From Leptospirales bacterium (lineage in GTDB: Bacteria; Spirochaetota; Leptospiria; Leptospirales; Leptospiraceae), in contig JAAFIR010000003.1 of NCBI GenBank assembly GCA_013297885.1, positions 155,422-219,421 of the forward strand: a DNA stretch of 64,000 bases, given 5' to 3'. Positions 8,122 through 17,303 of this stretch are shown here, in pieces. A program made the translations under genes and the position numbers. Positions within the stretch are counted from its first letter, which is position 1. Each line of letters starts with the position of its first letter. The notes under the pieces are model-generated. The model was not told the origin of the DNA. It was given only the letters and a program-made list of their open reading frames with translations, and ran no database searches.

Positions 8122-9834
8122 ATGAAATTTAAAACTGAAACAAAAAAGTTTATTCCAACAAATGTAAGTAGGATTATTTTAGGAATATTTCTTGCAATTT
8201 TTTCCTTTCATAAAAATTTTTTAGATTTATTTTATTTTGCCTTAATGTGTAATTTTTTTTCAACATTATGGTTTATAATTTATCATTTTAATATTATTGA
8301 CCCTACTAAATATCCCAAAATTGAATTTTTCCCAACTTTTGTAGATGTTTTGATGATTTCTTATATGGTGGCATCTACAGGTGGACCTGACTCTTTTGCT
8401 ATCGCAGCCTATTTTTATATGACAGCAGTTTGTTCATTAAATACAAAAATTAATCAAGGTCTTTTTTCTGTTGTTTTGAGTATAATTTCATTAATTACAA
8501 TTTCAATTGTGATGTATTTTGATTTATTTTCTAGAACATCTTTTACAGGTTTTATTTATGAGAAAAATTTGTTTATTTATCTACTTTCAAATACAATAAA
8601 TATATTATTTAATATTTCTATTTATTTTACAATTCACTCTTTAATTAAAAAAAATGAAGAGCTCTATTTAAAATCACAAGGGGAAAAACAAAAAGCAGAA
8701 AAAGCAAATCAATTAAAAAATGAAATTTTAGCAAATATGAGTCATGAAATTCGCACACCTATGAATGCAATTTTAGGAATTACTAATCATCTAATTGATG
8801 AAGAAAAAAATTCTAGTTCACTAGAAAGTTTAAATATTTTAAAATTTTCTGCTGATCAACTTTTAGTAATAATAAATGATATTTTGGATTTAAGTAAAAT
8901 TGATGAAGGTAAAGTAGTTTTTGAAAAAATTGATTTTTCTTTAAAAACACTAATAGGAAATATTATTAAATTAAATTTGTCAAAAGCAATTGATAAACAA
9001 ATTCAATTAAATTTTGAATTTGATGAATCTATACCCAAAAAAATTATTGGAGATCCCACTAGACTTGCTCAAATTTTAAATAACTTAATCAGTAATTCAA
9101 TCAAATTTACAGAAAAAGGAGAAGTAAAATTAAAAATCGTTCAGCTAAAAAACACAACTGAATTTACAAATATTCATTTTTTAATAAAAGATTCTGGGAT
9201 TGGAATTCCAGAAGATAAATTTGAATTTATTTTTGAAAAATTTAACCAAGCTTCAACTGAAACAACCAGAAAATTTGGAGGAACTGGACTAGGACTTTCA
9301 ATTGTAAAAAAACTAATTCAATTAATGGGATCTGATATTGGAGTTAAATCAAAGTTAAATGAAGGTTCTGAATTTTATTTTTTAATCAATTTTCCTATTT
9401 CCAAAAATCATGATACCGAACCAAAGTTAACCAAACTAAACTTATTAGAGAAAAATTTATTTGGATTAAAAATTTTACTTGTAGATGATAATGAAATTAA
9501 TATTAAAATCGCAAAAAAATTCTTAGATAAATGGAATACAAAAATAATAACAGCTACTAATGGTAAAGAAGCTATTGAAATATATTTAAAGAATAATGAT
9601 TATTTTGATTTAATTTTAATGGATTTACAAATGCCAATTATGGATGGTTACGAAGCTTCTAAAACAATTTTAGAATACCAAAAATCATCCAAAAAAATTC
9701 CCATTTTTGCTTTAACTGCAGATGCAATGCTTGACACTAAAGAAAAAGTAAAATCGATTGGGATTCAAGATTTAATTACAAAACCATTTAAACCAGATGA
9801 TTTATTTGCAAAGCTATCTAACTTAAACCAGTAG
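8122..9834 (+). CDS. hybrid sensor histidine kinase with C-terminal receiver
   Basis: The ATG at 8122, one base after the preceding stop, gives a 570-residue protein. An upstream extension to 8059 would overlap the preceding gene and is unlikely. Residues about 15-180 form roughly six membrane helices with no obvious periplasmic sensor domain. A short coiled linker leads to the HisKA dimerisation helix with the phospho-acceptor H208 in NMSHEIRTPMNA. The ATPase domain shows N-box NNLISNSIKF, G1 DSGIGIP and G2 GGTGLGLS. The receiver domain shows VDDNE, phospho-acceptor D501 in LMDLQMPIMDG, and the conserved Lys in ITKPF. No separate response regulator is adjacent. Its 3' end overlaps dut tail-to-tail by 17 bp. 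Confidence 0.93.
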   Translation: MKFKTETKKFIPTNVSRIILGIFLAIFSFHKNFLDLFYFALMCNFFSTLWFIIYHFNIIDPTKYPKIEFFPTFVDVLMISYMVASTGGPDSFAIAAYFYMTAVCSLNTKINQGLFSVVLSIISLITISIVMYFDLFSRTSFTGFIYEKNLFIYLLSNTINILFNISIYFTIHSLIKKNEELYLKSQGEKQKAEKANQLKNEILANMSHEIRTPMNAILGITNHLIDEEKNSSSLESLNILKFSADQLLVIINDILDLSKIDEGKVVFEKIDFSLKTLIGNIIKLNLSKAIDKQIQLNFEFDESIPKKIIGDPTRLAQILNNLISNSIKFTEKGEVKLKIVQLKNTTEFTNIHFLIKDSGIGIPEDKFEFIFEKFNQASTETTRKFGGTGLGLSIVKKLIQLMGSDIGVKSKLNEGSEFYFLINFPISKNHDTEPKLTKLNLLEKNLFGLKILLVDDNEINIKIAKKFLDKWNTKIITATNGKEAIEIYLKNNDYFDLILMDLQMPIMDGYEASKTILEYQKSSKKIPIFALTADAMLDTKEKVKSIGIQDLITKPFKPDDLFAKLSNLNQ

Positions 9835-10249
9835 AGCCAAAACCTTTTTCACCACGTTCTGAATCAGAAAGAGAATCAACTTCTTCTATTTGAAATTGAG
9901 GTAAACTTAAAATCACAAGTTGAGCAATTCTAGTTTTTGCTTCTAATAAAAAATCTTTATCAGTTAAATTTAAAAGAGGAACTAAAATTTCTCCTCTATA
10001 ATCTGCATCAATAGTACCAGGAGAGTTTGGAATAATGATTTTATTTTTTGTGGAAAAACCAGATCTAGGTCGAACATCAGCAAAATAACCAAATGGAATT
10101 TCCATAGAAAAACCAGTTGAGACAAGAATCACTTCGTTTTTTTTTAATAAGACTTCTTCATATGAATATATATCCATTCCTGCTGCTTCTAAAGATTTTC
10201 TTTCTGGTAAGACCGAATCTAAAAAAAGTTTTTTAAATTTAACAATCAT
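9818..10249 (-). CDS. dut: deoxyuridine 5'-triphosphate nucleotidohydrolase (dUTPase)
   Basis: This 143-residue trimeric dUTPase hydrolyses dUTP to dUMP and pyrophosphate, which keeps uracil out of DNA and supplies dTMP synthesis. The five family motifs are visible. AAGMDIYS is motif 1, PRSGFSTKN is motif 2, the uracil-binding GTIDADYRGEI is motif 3, RIAQLVI is motif 4 and RGEKGFGSTG is the C-terminal P-loop-like motif 5. The start overlaps the end of the M16 peptidase gene by 4 bp (ATGA arrangement), so it is the last gene of the pnp operon. Its 3' end overlaps the convergent histidine kinase gene. Confidence 0.97.
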   Translation of the reverse strand: MIVKFKKLFLDSVLPERKSLEAAGMDIYSYEEVLLKKNEVILVSTGFSMEIPFGYFADVRPRSGFSTKNKIIIPNSPGTIDADYRGEILVPLLNLTDKDFLLEAKTRIAQLVILSLPQFQIEEVDSLSDSERGEKGFGSTGLS

Positions 10250-11514
10250 ATTTTTGTGCTAAAATTTTGAATTTCTTTTTGGCTAAAATCACCAATTCCA
10301 GTGAGATGTAAATTCTCAACTGAATAAATTTTACCGATTAATTCGTTTAATTCTTTTTTAGTAATGGAATACAATTCCTTGATTCTATCTTCATAAGTAT
10401 AAAAATTTCCAAAATACATTTCTTGGTAAGCAATATCATTCATTCTGGCGTCAACATTTTCATAACTGATAGAAAGATTTCCTTTTTGATTTGATTTAAT
10501 AAATTCTAATTCTTTTTCTGTAATACCTTTTTCTTTTAAGTGTATTACTTCATCTATAATACTTTTTAAAGCAGCTTTAAAAGTAGATTTTGATGTGCTG
10601 CAAGAAATAGTAAAAATACCTGTTCCAAAATAACTAGATGGAAATGCAGAAATGTTATAACAATATGCTTTTTCTTCTCTAATTTTTTGAAATAGCCGAG
10701 AAGAAATTCCCCCTCCAAAAATTCCAGATAAAGCACCAAGCCTAACAGCTGATTTAAAATCTCTAGGCAAACCCTCAGCTCCAAGTAAAAAACTAACTTG
10801 TTCTAGTTTCTTTTTGGTAAAAAATTTATTATATGTTTTTTTTATTTCGGAGTGATTAGTTGGAAATTCAGAATTTTTTCTTTTTTTTGAAAAATATTTT
10901 TCTGCTAATTCCTTAACTTCTTCAATTGAATAATCTCCTGCTAAAGATAAAATCATTCTATTTGGAGTATAATGTTTTTCGTAAAAAGTTCTCAATGATT
11001 TTTCATTTGCTGTCTCAACAGATTCTTTTGTTCCAATTATATCTAAACCAAGAGATTTTCCAGAAAAAATATTTTTAAAATATTGATCATATACAAATTC
11101 ATCAGGTGAATCAATATAAGATTTCATTTCTTCTAGAATAACCTTTGATTCTGAACTAATATCATTTTTATCAAGCAATGGATCAAATACCATATCAGAT
11201 AAAATATCTAGAGATAATTTTAGATCATCTTTGGAAGCAGTTATAAAAAAATTTGTATATTCTCTAGAAGTGACTGCATTAAAGTAGCCACCAACTCTTT
11301 CAATTTCTTCGGCTTGTTTTTTTGCTGTTCTTTTTTTTGTGCCTTTAAAAAGCATATGTTCCACAAAATGAGTGTAACCAAGTTCAGAAGCTGTTTCATA
11401 TCTTGAACCCATTTTGACCCAAAGGCCAACAGATAAAGATGTGGCATTTGGGATTTTTTGGTATAAAATTTTTAATGAATTATTTAAATTAAAATTATAT
11501 AATTTAAAATCCAT
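10246..11514 (-). CDS. M16 family zinc peptidase (processing-peptidase/PqqL-like)
   Basis: This 422-residue single-unit M16 peptidase carries the inverted zinc site HFVEH (H49, E52, H53) preceded by a glycine-rich strand and followed by MLFKGTKKR. A second glutamate ligand is expected about 70 residues later in the DISSESKVILEEMKSY region. The C-terminal half has the M16 substrate-binding features GGGISSRLFQKIREEKAYCY. The start codon overlaps the pnp stop by 1 bp, and dut overlaps its end. M16 genes next to pnp occur in many bacteria. Substrate unknown. No signal peptide is seen, so it is probably cytoplasmic. Confidence 0.93.
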   Translation of the reverse strand: MDFKLYNFNLNNSLKILYQKIPNATSLSVGLWVKMGSRYETASELGYTHFVEHMLFKGTKKRTAKKQAEEIERVGGYFNAVTSREYTNFFITASKDDLKLSLDILSDMVFDPLLDKNDISSESKVILEEMKSYIDSPDEFVYDQYFKNIFSGKSLGLDIIGTKESVETANEKSLRTFYEKHYTPNRMILSLAGDYSIEEVKELAEKYFSKKRKNSEFPTNHSEIKKTYNKFFTKKKLEQVSFLLGAEGLPRDFKSAVRLGALSGIFGGGISSRLFQKIREEKAYCYNISAFPSSYFGTGIFTISCSTSKSTFKAALKSIIDEVIHLKEKGITEKELEFIKSNQKGNLSISYENVDARMNDIAYQEMYFGNFYTYEDRIKELYSITKKELNELIGKIYSVENLHLTGIGDFSQKEIQNFSTKI

Positions 11515-13619
11515 TAGTCATGAGATTCGGGAGACATTGCATCTTTTCTAGATAAATCAATTTTACCTTGTCTATCAATTCCAAGAACTTTTACAGGGAC
11601 AATTTCTCCTTCTTTGATATAATCTTTAACTGATTGAACTCTTTTAAAATCAATTTTAGAAATATGACAAAGACCTTCTTTACCTGGTAAAATTTCTATA
11701 AATGCACCAAAATCAGTGATTCTTTTTACTTTACCTTGATAAATTTTTCCAACTTCGATTTCAGCAAACATTCCTTCAATAATTGAAATTGCTTTTTCAG
11801 CTGACTCTGAATCAGAACTAGAAATTGTAACTTTTCCATCATCATCAATATTTATTTCAGCTTTAGATTGTTCAATAATCGAACGAATATTTTTTCCACC
11901 TGGTCCAATTAATTCACCAATTCTGTCTTTAGGAATCATTTTCACAGTAATACGAGGAGCAGTTTTAGATAAGTTTTCTGCTGAAGTTGTAATAGCTTTT
12001 TCCATTTGGTCTAAGATATGGTTACGACCTTTTTCAGCTTGGAGAATTGCTTTTTCAAGAATGTCCCAACCTACTCCAGTAATTTTTAAATCCATTTGAA
12101 ATGCTGTGATACCTTTTCTTGTTCCTGCTAATTTAAAATCCATATCTCCAAAATGATCTTCAATTCCTGCAATATCAGATAATACTGCAAATTCATTTTT
12201 TGGAGAAGTAATTAAACCCATTGCAACACCTGCAACAGCAGCTTTTATTGGAACTCCACCAGCCATCATTGCAAGTGAACCACTACATACAGATGCCATC
12301 GAACTTGAACCATTCGATTCTAAAATTTCTGAAACTAAACGAATCGAGTAAGGAAATTCCTGGAAGCTAGGCAATACTGCTTTTAACGCACGTTCAGCTA
12401 AATTTCCGTGTCCTATTTCTCTTCTTCCTGGACCTGAAGATTTTTTTACTTCACCAACTGAAAAAGCTGGAAAGTTATAATGCAACATAAAGTTCTTTTC
12501 TTTTTGACCTTCGATAGTTTCATATCTTTGGTTATCAGCAACTGTTCCAAGTGTCATCACACCAAGTGATTGAGTTTGTCCTCTTGTAAATAAAGATGAA
12601 CCATGCACTGAAGGTAAAATATTTATTTCACAAGAAATATCTCTAATTTCATCCAGCTTTCGTCCATCGTAACGAAGGCTTTCATTAAAGATCATGTCTC
12701 TAACAGCTTCTGCTTCTAATTCATGTAAATAATTTTTAATATCTTTAATTTCTAAATCAAGTTTATTTAAGGATTTAAAATGTTCAACTGTTTGTTTATT
12801 AATATCTGAAATAGATTTTGAACGAGTGCTTTTATCAGAATTTTTATTTGCAGTAACAATTTTATCAAAAGCTAATTTTCTGACTTCTGATAATGTTTCT
12901 TGATTTTTTTCTTTAATTTTGATTTCACGCTTTGGTTTATTGATTGATTTAGCAAAATCTATTTGGTGTTGTACTGAACTTTTTATAAATTCGTGTGCAA
13001 ATTTTATTGCCTCAATTAATTCTTTATTAGTTAATTCTTTACACTCACCTTCAATCATAACAATTGAATCAATTGTTCCAGCAACAACTATGTCTAAATC
13101 TGACTGAGCAATTAAGGTTGTGTCAGGATTATGAATCAAGTTCCCTTTGATGCGTCCAATTCTAACCCCAGCAAGAGGTCCGTTAAAAGGAATATCAGAT
13201 GCCATCAGACAAGCAGAAGCAGCACAAATTGCATGACCATGTGTTGAAACAGTTTTGTCAGCAGATAGAACAGTCACTTGAACTTGAACTTCACAAAAAT
13301 ATCCTTCAGGAAACATAGGACGAATTGGTCTATCTATAAGTCTGGAGATTAAAATTTCATTTTCAGAAGGTTTGGATTCTCTTTTAATATAGCCACCAGG
13401 AATCCTGCCTACAGAATACATTTTTTCAGTATATTCACAAGTTAGTGGGAAAAAGTCTTGACCTTCTTTTGAATCATCAGTTGCACAAACTGTAGCTAAT
13501 ATGACAAGGTTACCTTGTTTATAGACAACAGAACCATCGGCTTGTTTTGCCCAATGTCCTGTTTCCATGACATGGTCTAGACCATTATAATTTCTTGTCT
13601 CAGCGATTTTTGTCACCAT
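11514..13619 (-). CDS. pnp: polyribonucleotide nucleotidyltransferase (PNPase)
   Basis: This 701-residue trimeric 3'-to-5' phosphorolytic exoribonuclease acts in mRNA decay. Two RNase PH domains are separated by an alpha-helical linker. The first contains [21 protein letters not shown] and the second contains FTRGQTQSL and the catalytic DHFGDMDFK block. A KH domain with [15 protein letters not shown] and a C-terminal S1 domain ([20 protein letters not shown]) complete the protein. Length and domain order are normal. It follows rpsO by only 3 bp, and the M16 gene overlaps its stop. Confidence 0.98.
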   Translation of the reverse strand: MVTKIAETRNYNGLDHVMETGHWAKQADGSVVYKQGNLVILATVCATDDSKEGQDFFPLTCEYTEKMYSVGRIPGGYIKRESKPSENEILISRLIDRPIRPMFPEGYFCEVQVQVTVLSADKTVSTHGHAICAASACLMASDIPFNGPLAGVRIGRIKGNLIHNPDTTLIAQSDLDIVVAGTIDSIVMIEGECKELTNKELIEAIKFAHEFIKSSVQHQIDFAKSINKPKREIKIKEKNQETLSEVRKLAFDKIVTANKNSDKSTRSKSISDINKQTVEHFKSLNKLDLEIKDIKNYLHELEAEAVRDMIFNESLRYDGRKLDEIRDISCEINILPSVHGSSLFTRGQTQSLGVMTLGTVADNQRYETIEGQKEKNFMLHYNFPAFSVGEVKKSSGPGRREIGHGNLAERALKAVLPSFQEFPYSIRLVSEILESNGSSSMASVCSGSLAMMAGGVPIKAAVAGVAMGLITSPKNEFAVLSDIAGIEDHFGDMDFKLAGTRKGITAFQMDLKITGVGWDILEKAILQAEKGRNHILDQMEKAITTSAENLSKTAPRITVKMIPKDRIGELIGPGGKNIRSIIEQSKAEINIDDDGKVTISSSDSESAEKAISIIEGMFAEIEVGKIYQGKVKRITDFGAFIEILPGKEGLCHISKIDFKRVQSVKDYIKEGEIVPVKVLGIDRQGKIDLSRKDAMSPESHD

Positions 13620-13622
13620 GGA

Positions 13623-13889
13623 CTATTTTCTTAAACCAAGTTTTTTTACTAACTCTCTGTATCTTAAAATATTCTTATTTTTTAAATAATCTAGTAGTTT
13701 TTTTCTTTGACTAACTAGAATTAAAAGACCTCTTCTTGATTGATGATCTTTTTTATTTTTTCCAAAATGCAAATTCAAGTCATTGATTCTTGCATTGATT
13801 AAAGAAATTTGAACTTCTGGTGAAGCTGTATCTTGTTCAGATTGTTTATTATCTGAAATAATTTGTTTTTTTTGTTCTGCTATAATCAT
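13623..13889 (-). CDS. rpsO: 30S ribosomal protein S15
   Basis: This 88-residue four-helix S15 binds the central domain of 16S rRNA early in 30S assembly. Conserved features are [20 protein letters not shown], the HxxDHxSRRGLL-type block ([25 protein letters not shown]) and the C-terminal [12 protein letters not shown]. It lies between truB (32 bp upstream) and pnp (3 bp downstream). That rpsO-pnp order is classical and is often regulated by S15 feedback and PNPase autoregulation. No regulatory structure was identified here. Confidence 0.97.
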   Translation of the reverse strand: MIIAEQKKQIISDNKQSEQDTASPEVQISLINARINDLNLHFGKNKKDHQSRRGLLILVSQRKKLLDYLKNKNILRYRELVKKLGLRK

Positions 13890-13921
13890 TTTTTGTCTAA
13901 TTCTCGTATTTTTATTCCAAG

Positions 13922-14824
13922 TTATTTTTTGACATTGCCTTGAAAAGGAATATTTGTTTTTCCTTGAAAAACTTTTTTATAATTGTACAATGTTTCATTT
14001 TGTTTATTACACCAAGCGAGTAAAAAACCATTTTCATCTTGAATCAAAAATTCTTTTGGAATTATGTCCAATTTAATCTGAGCACCGTTTAAAATTCTAT
14101 CTCTTAAATTTGTCTTAATAATTGGAATGGGTAACATTTTTTCTAATTCAAAAAATTTATTTCGATTTTCTAAAATTTCTTCAATTGTAAATGAGTCTTC
14201 CAATTTAAAATTAGAAATTTTTGTCCTTTTTAAATTTTTTACATACATAGGAAAATTTAATTTTTCAGATAAATCCATAACTAATTTTCGAATATAAGTT
14301 CCAGAGCTAACTTTTACTTTTAATTCAAAACCATGTTCAGTTAAATTTTCGAAATCCAATTCATAAATTTTTATATTCCTTTTTTTTTCTTCAAATGAAA
14401 TATTTTGTCTAAACAATTCTGATTGTCTAACTCCACCAATTTTTAATGCAGAAACTTTTGGTGCAATTTGAATTTCAGTTTCTTGAATTTTTAAAATTTC
14501 AGTTTTGATTAATTCAAGATTGTCAAAATAAAATTGGTTTATTTTTTCTATATTCCATTCTGAGAGTACCGTTCCGTCTCTATCACCTGAGTCAGTTGAT
14601 TTTCCAAATTCAACACTAGCGATATATTCTTTATCTGAATGTAAAAAAGTTTCTGAAAAAGCAGTAAATTCTCCAAAAGGTAAAATCATTAAACCATTTG
14701 CAAATTTATCTAATGTTCCTGTGTGACCAATTTTTTTTAAGTTTAATTTTTTCTTAAGTGTAATTACTAAATCAGATGAAGTAATATTTTCTTGTTTATT
14801 TATGAGGTAGAAGCCGGAAAGCAT
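13922..14824 (-). CDS. truB: tRNA pseudouridine-55 synthase
   Basis: This 300-residue TruB isomerises U55 in the T-loop of tRNAs. The catalytic motif [14 protein letters not shown] carries the nucleophile D39. [22 protein letters not shown] and [17 protein letters not shown] blocks typical of the family follow. The C-terminal PUA-like part is present but divergent. In most bacteria it follows rbfA directly. Here truB and rbfA are about 2 kb apart because the beta-propeller/Uma2 islet intervenes, so truB needs its own promoter in the short region before 15003. Confidence 0.95.
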   Translation of the reverse strand: MLSGFYLINKQENITSSDLVITLKKKLNLKKIGHTGTLDKFANGLMILPFGEFTAFSETFLHSDKEYIASVEFGKSTDSGDRDGTVLSEWNIEKINQFYFDNLELIKTEILKIQETEIQIAPKVSALKIGGVRQSELFRQNISFEEKKRNIKIYELDFENLTEHGFELKVKVSSGTYIRKLVMDLSEKLNFPMYVKNLKRTKISNFKLEDSFTIEEILENRNKFFELEKMLPIPIIKTNLRDRILNGAQIKLDIIPKEFLIQDENGFLLAWCNKQNETLYNYKKVFQGKTNIPFQGNVKK

Positions 14825-14895
14825 TTCTAAAACTATGTTTTTTTTTAAATGACTAATGAATAATGAAAAATAGAAGATTAGAAATTTTATTTGAA

Positions 14896-14929
14896 AAATC
14901 TGAACTGATTAGTGTTCCTGTTCAGATTT
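14896..14929. other. inverted repeat in the truB/beta-propeller divergent promoter region
   Basis: AAATCTGAAC (14896-14905) and GTTCAGATTT (14920-14929) are perfect inverted repeats around a 14-nt spacer. They lie between the truB start and the divergent lipoprotein gene. No T-run follows on either strand. It could be an operator for a dimeric regulator or an RNA hairpin in the truB leader. Confidence 0.4.
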
Positions 14930-14966
14930 AAGACAGTAAAAAAGTTAACACATATTCATATTCTCC

Positions 14967-14993
14967 TTGACTTATTTATTCTAAATATATAAA
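14967..14993 (+). promoter_or_regulatory. possible sigma-70 promoter for the beta-propeller lipoprotein gene
   Basis: TTGACT at 14967-14972 is followed after 15 bp by TATAAA at 14988-14993, just ahead of the ATG at 15003. The spacing is short, and the region between the -10 and the start codon shows no Shine-Dalgarno sequence. This is therefore a weak prediction. Confidence 0.3.
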
Positions 14994-15002
14994 GCTATAA
15001 AA

Positions 15003-16265
15003 ATGAAGTTAAATTTATTTTTGACTAAAAAAAAATTTCTTTTATTCTTTACAATAATTTTACAAATGAATTGTTTAAAAGCAAAAAAATCTATTTTTGA
15101 TTTTAGTAACCCAACAACAGGTTCAACTGTATTGTCAAGGGTTGCTATAGCACGACTAGTTTTATCCTATTCAGGAAGTCCATTTGCGTTTACTCAAGGA
15201 TTAGTAATCACAACAATCACTCCAACTCTCTCAGCAAGAGTGACGAGTTGCACATCAAACCCAGTTCTTCCTGCAGGACTAAGCATCAATAATACAAACT
15301 GTGCTATTAGTGGAACTCCCACTATTCTGCAAACTGCAACCAATTATGTGGTAACTGCAAGTAATTCTTCTGGAAGCACACAAGCAAATATCAGCATTGC
15401 AATTGTATCTTCCAACGCCGGACAAACCTGGACGCAAAATACAATGCCGAGTTCCCGTACGTGGACTTCCGTTGCTTATGGAAATGGAGTGTTTGTAGCG
15501 ATTGCGCGAAATAGCAATGTTGCGGCTACTTCCCCCGATGGAGTCACCTGGACGCAAAGAACCCTACCAAGCACAGAATCCTGGCAAGCAGTCACTTTCG
15601 GGAACGGTCTTTTTATCGCAGTGGTAGGGCTCTCTAGCAATGTAGCAGCCAGGTCACCTGATGGAGTCAACTGGACTCTAACAAATCTTTTGCCTAGCAA
15701 TACAAACTGGACATCGGTGACATTTGGGAATGGGACCTATGTTGCCGTGGCGGGAGTCTCCACAAGCGCGGCTGCTTCTACGAATGGGAACAACTGGACA
15801 GCTGGAATACTACCTAGTTCGCAAGGATGGAGCGTAACTTTTGGAAACGGTGTATTTGTAGCCGTAGCAACAGGACCAAGCAGTGCCGCGGCTACTTCGA
15901 CCGATGGAGTTACATGGACTGCCCAAACCCTACCAAGTTCCCAAAACTGGACTTCCGTTGCCTATGGAAATGGAGTGTTTGTGGCGGTAGCTACAAATAG
16001 CAATGTAGCCGCCACTTCGCCTAATGGAGTCACTTGGACACAAAGGACTCGTTCCAGTGTTTCTGCATTGAATTTCGTCACTTTTGGAAATGGAGTTTTT
16101 GTAGCGGTAGGTTCGACATCAAGTTCTGCCTTTTCCTCTGATGGAATTATATGGACATCTAGCACCCTACCAAGTAGTTCAGTCTGGTTTTCCGTTGCAT
16201 TTGGCAATGGAGTTTTTGCGGCTGTTTCTGGTTCCCCAAGCACTATAGTCGCCACATCGCTTTGA
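15003..16265 (+). CDS. putative lipoprotein with Ig-like domain and repeated propeller blades
   Basis: This 420-residue protein has an N-terminal lipoprotein signal with the cysteine in LQMNCLKAK (residue 24). Residues about 50-130 form a putative Ig domain of the He_PIG type (LPAGLSINN, CAISGTPT, NYVVTASNSSG). After that come about seven repeats of roughly 40 residues built on WTSVAYGNGVFVAVA, NVAATSPDGVTWT and TLPSS, which resemble beta-propeller/BNR-like blades. A surface-exposed binding role is likely. The repeat region is about 50% GC in a sampled 60-bp stretch, against 27% in neighbouring truB. The gene splits the rbfA-truB cluster. Recent transfer is likely. Confidence 0.8.
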   Translation: MKLNLFLTKKKFLLFFTIILQMNCLKAKKSIFDFSNPTTGSTVLSRVAIARLVLSYSGSPFAFTQGLVITTITPTLSARVTSCTSNPVLPAGLSINNTNCAISGTPTILQTATNYVVTASNSSGSTQANISIAIVSSNAGQTWTQNTMPSSRTWTSVAYGNGVFVAIARNSNVAATSPDGVTWTQRTLPSTESWQAVTFGNGLFIAVVGLSSNVAARSPDGVNWTLTNLLPSNTNWTSVTFGNGTYVAVAGVSTSAAASTNGNNWTAGILPSSQGWSVTFGNGVFVAVATGPSSAAATSTDGVTWTAQTLPSSQNWTSVAYGNGVFVAVATNSNVAATSPNGVTWTQRTRSSVSALNFVTFGNGVFVAVGSTSSSAFSSDGIIWTSSTLPSSSVWFSVAFGNGVFAAVSGSPSTIVATSL

Positions 16266-16660
16266 AACTGATTTGTTAGTCGATACAAACGAACTGTGTT
16301 AGTAGTTGTTATTGGAAAAATATCTTTTAATAAACTAACTAATTCTGGTGAAAGGTTTGCATCAAATAATCTCAGAAAGAGAAATTGATTTTTCAGTAGT
16401 TGGAATTTGCAATTTTTCGTTAAGTGTAATATTTTTTTTAAATCGTATTTTCCATTTCTTGGATTTTGAAAAACTATGATTTCTTTATTTTGTAAATCAA
16501 GAATCCAATATTCAAAAATATTTGCTTTTGCATAAATATTCGCTTTATATAAATCATCATCCAATGAACTAAATGTAACTTCTACAACAAACTCTGCCGT
16601 AGTTGGATGTGAATCTCCAAAACCATCATAAGTTCCTTTATGAACTGAGTGTTTAATTTT
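16266..16660 (-). pseudogene. truncated Uma2-family (DUF820) nuclease-fold remnant
   Basis: The minus strand is open from 16660 downward and reads HKGTYDGFGDSHPTTAE, then FVVEVTFSSLDDDLYKA, then YAKANIFEYWILDLQNKEI, and ends near LSPELVSLLKDIFP. These are the central and C-terminal parts of a Uma2-type PD-(D/E)XK-like protein (the EV and DLQNK elements, and the final LSPE..IFP). The N-terminal third is missing: an in-frame TAA lies immediately upstream at 16661-16663 and there is no suitable start. The natural C-terminus runs on without a stop into the antisense of the propeller gene. It is therefore a fragment, bounded by a repeat copy on one side and the propeller gene on the other. Confidence 0.7.
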
Positions 16661-16699
16661 TTAATAATAAAGTAAAATATACTTCCTAAATGAAAAATG

Positions 16700-16868
16700 A
16701 TTCGCGAAGCGAAACTGAACTAGGGAAAGGGATTGAAGCGTTTCTGAATAGCCTTGGTTTAACCCGAGGCTATTCAGAAGTAGCAAAAAGCCCGTTTTTT
16801 TTCTAAATTGATTAAATCGAGATTTTCGACTAATTAGAATTAAGTGGATAAAAATTCCCAAAAAAAAT
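16700..16868 (-). repeat. structured intergenic repeat family copy after rbfA
   Basis: Read on the minus strand, the copy begins a few bases after the rbfA stop with TTTTTGGGAATTTTTATCC and passes through ACGGGCTTTTTGCTAC. It then forms a perfect 12-bp stem, TTCTGAATAGCC (complement of 16768-16779) with GGCTATTCAGAA (complement of 16742-16753), and closes with CGCTTCAATCCCTTT. This is the clearest copy of the frame shared with 7150, 34994, 46998 and 63824. An ORF of 66 codons drawn over it (16661-16861) has no coding character. Confidence 0.65.
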
Positions 16869-16879
16869 TATTGTAGAGT

Positions 16880-17299
16880 TTATTCTTCAGTATCTGAATC
16901 AGTTTCGTTTTCAGATTCAGAATCTAATTTAGTTTCAGATTCTTTGGAATAATCTTTTGGTTTGGAACGATCTATCAATTCATTTACACGAAGAGATTCA
17001 ATATAATTTTCATCCCATAAAAAGAGGATACGAGGTGTTAAACGGATTTGCAGTTCTTTGCCAATAATCCGCTGAAAAAAACCTCTTGCGTTACGGAGAG
17101 CATTTAGTAATACTCTTTTTTCTTTTCCTTCAACATATGAAGTAACCCAAACTTTGACTCCTGTCATATCGTTTGCTAAATCAGCTCGATGGACAGAAAC
17201 AATTCCAATTCTTGGATCTTTTAATTTACCAGAAACAATAGCTCTTGCAATTGATTTAACAATCTCAGATTCTATTTTTCTCTTTCTGGTTTCATTCAT
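16880..17299 (-). CDS. rbfA: ribosome-binding factor A
   Basis: This 139-residue RbfA binds the 30S subunit and helps 16S rRNA 5'-end maturation and cold adaptation. It has the typical RKRKIESEIVKSIARAIV helix, GIVSVHRADLANDMTGVKVWV strand region, RGFFQRIIGKELQIRLTPRILFLWD block and a C-terminal ESLRVNELIDR. A tail rich in Glu, Asp and Ser (about 30 residues) follows. It begins 4 bp after infB. In most genomes truB would follow directly, but here a repeat and a Uma2 remnant come first. Confidence 0.95.
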   Translation of the reverse strand: MNETRKRKIESEIVKSIARAIVSGKLKDPRIGIVSVHRADLANDMTGVKVWVTSYVEGKEKRVLLNALRNARGFFQRIIGKELQIRLTPRILFLWDENYIESLRVNELIDRSKPKDYSKESETKLDSESENETDSDTEE

Positions 17300-17303
17300 T
17301 CAG

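Noticed and set aside
15279..15700. Open minus-strand frames inside the propeller lipoprotein gene
   Set aside because: They are mirror frames of the GC-rich repeats and have no recognisable protein features.
16661..16861. 66-codon minus-strand ORF before rbfA's downstream side
   Set aside because: It covers a structured repeat copy and its peptide is a translation of the hairpin, with no ribosome site.
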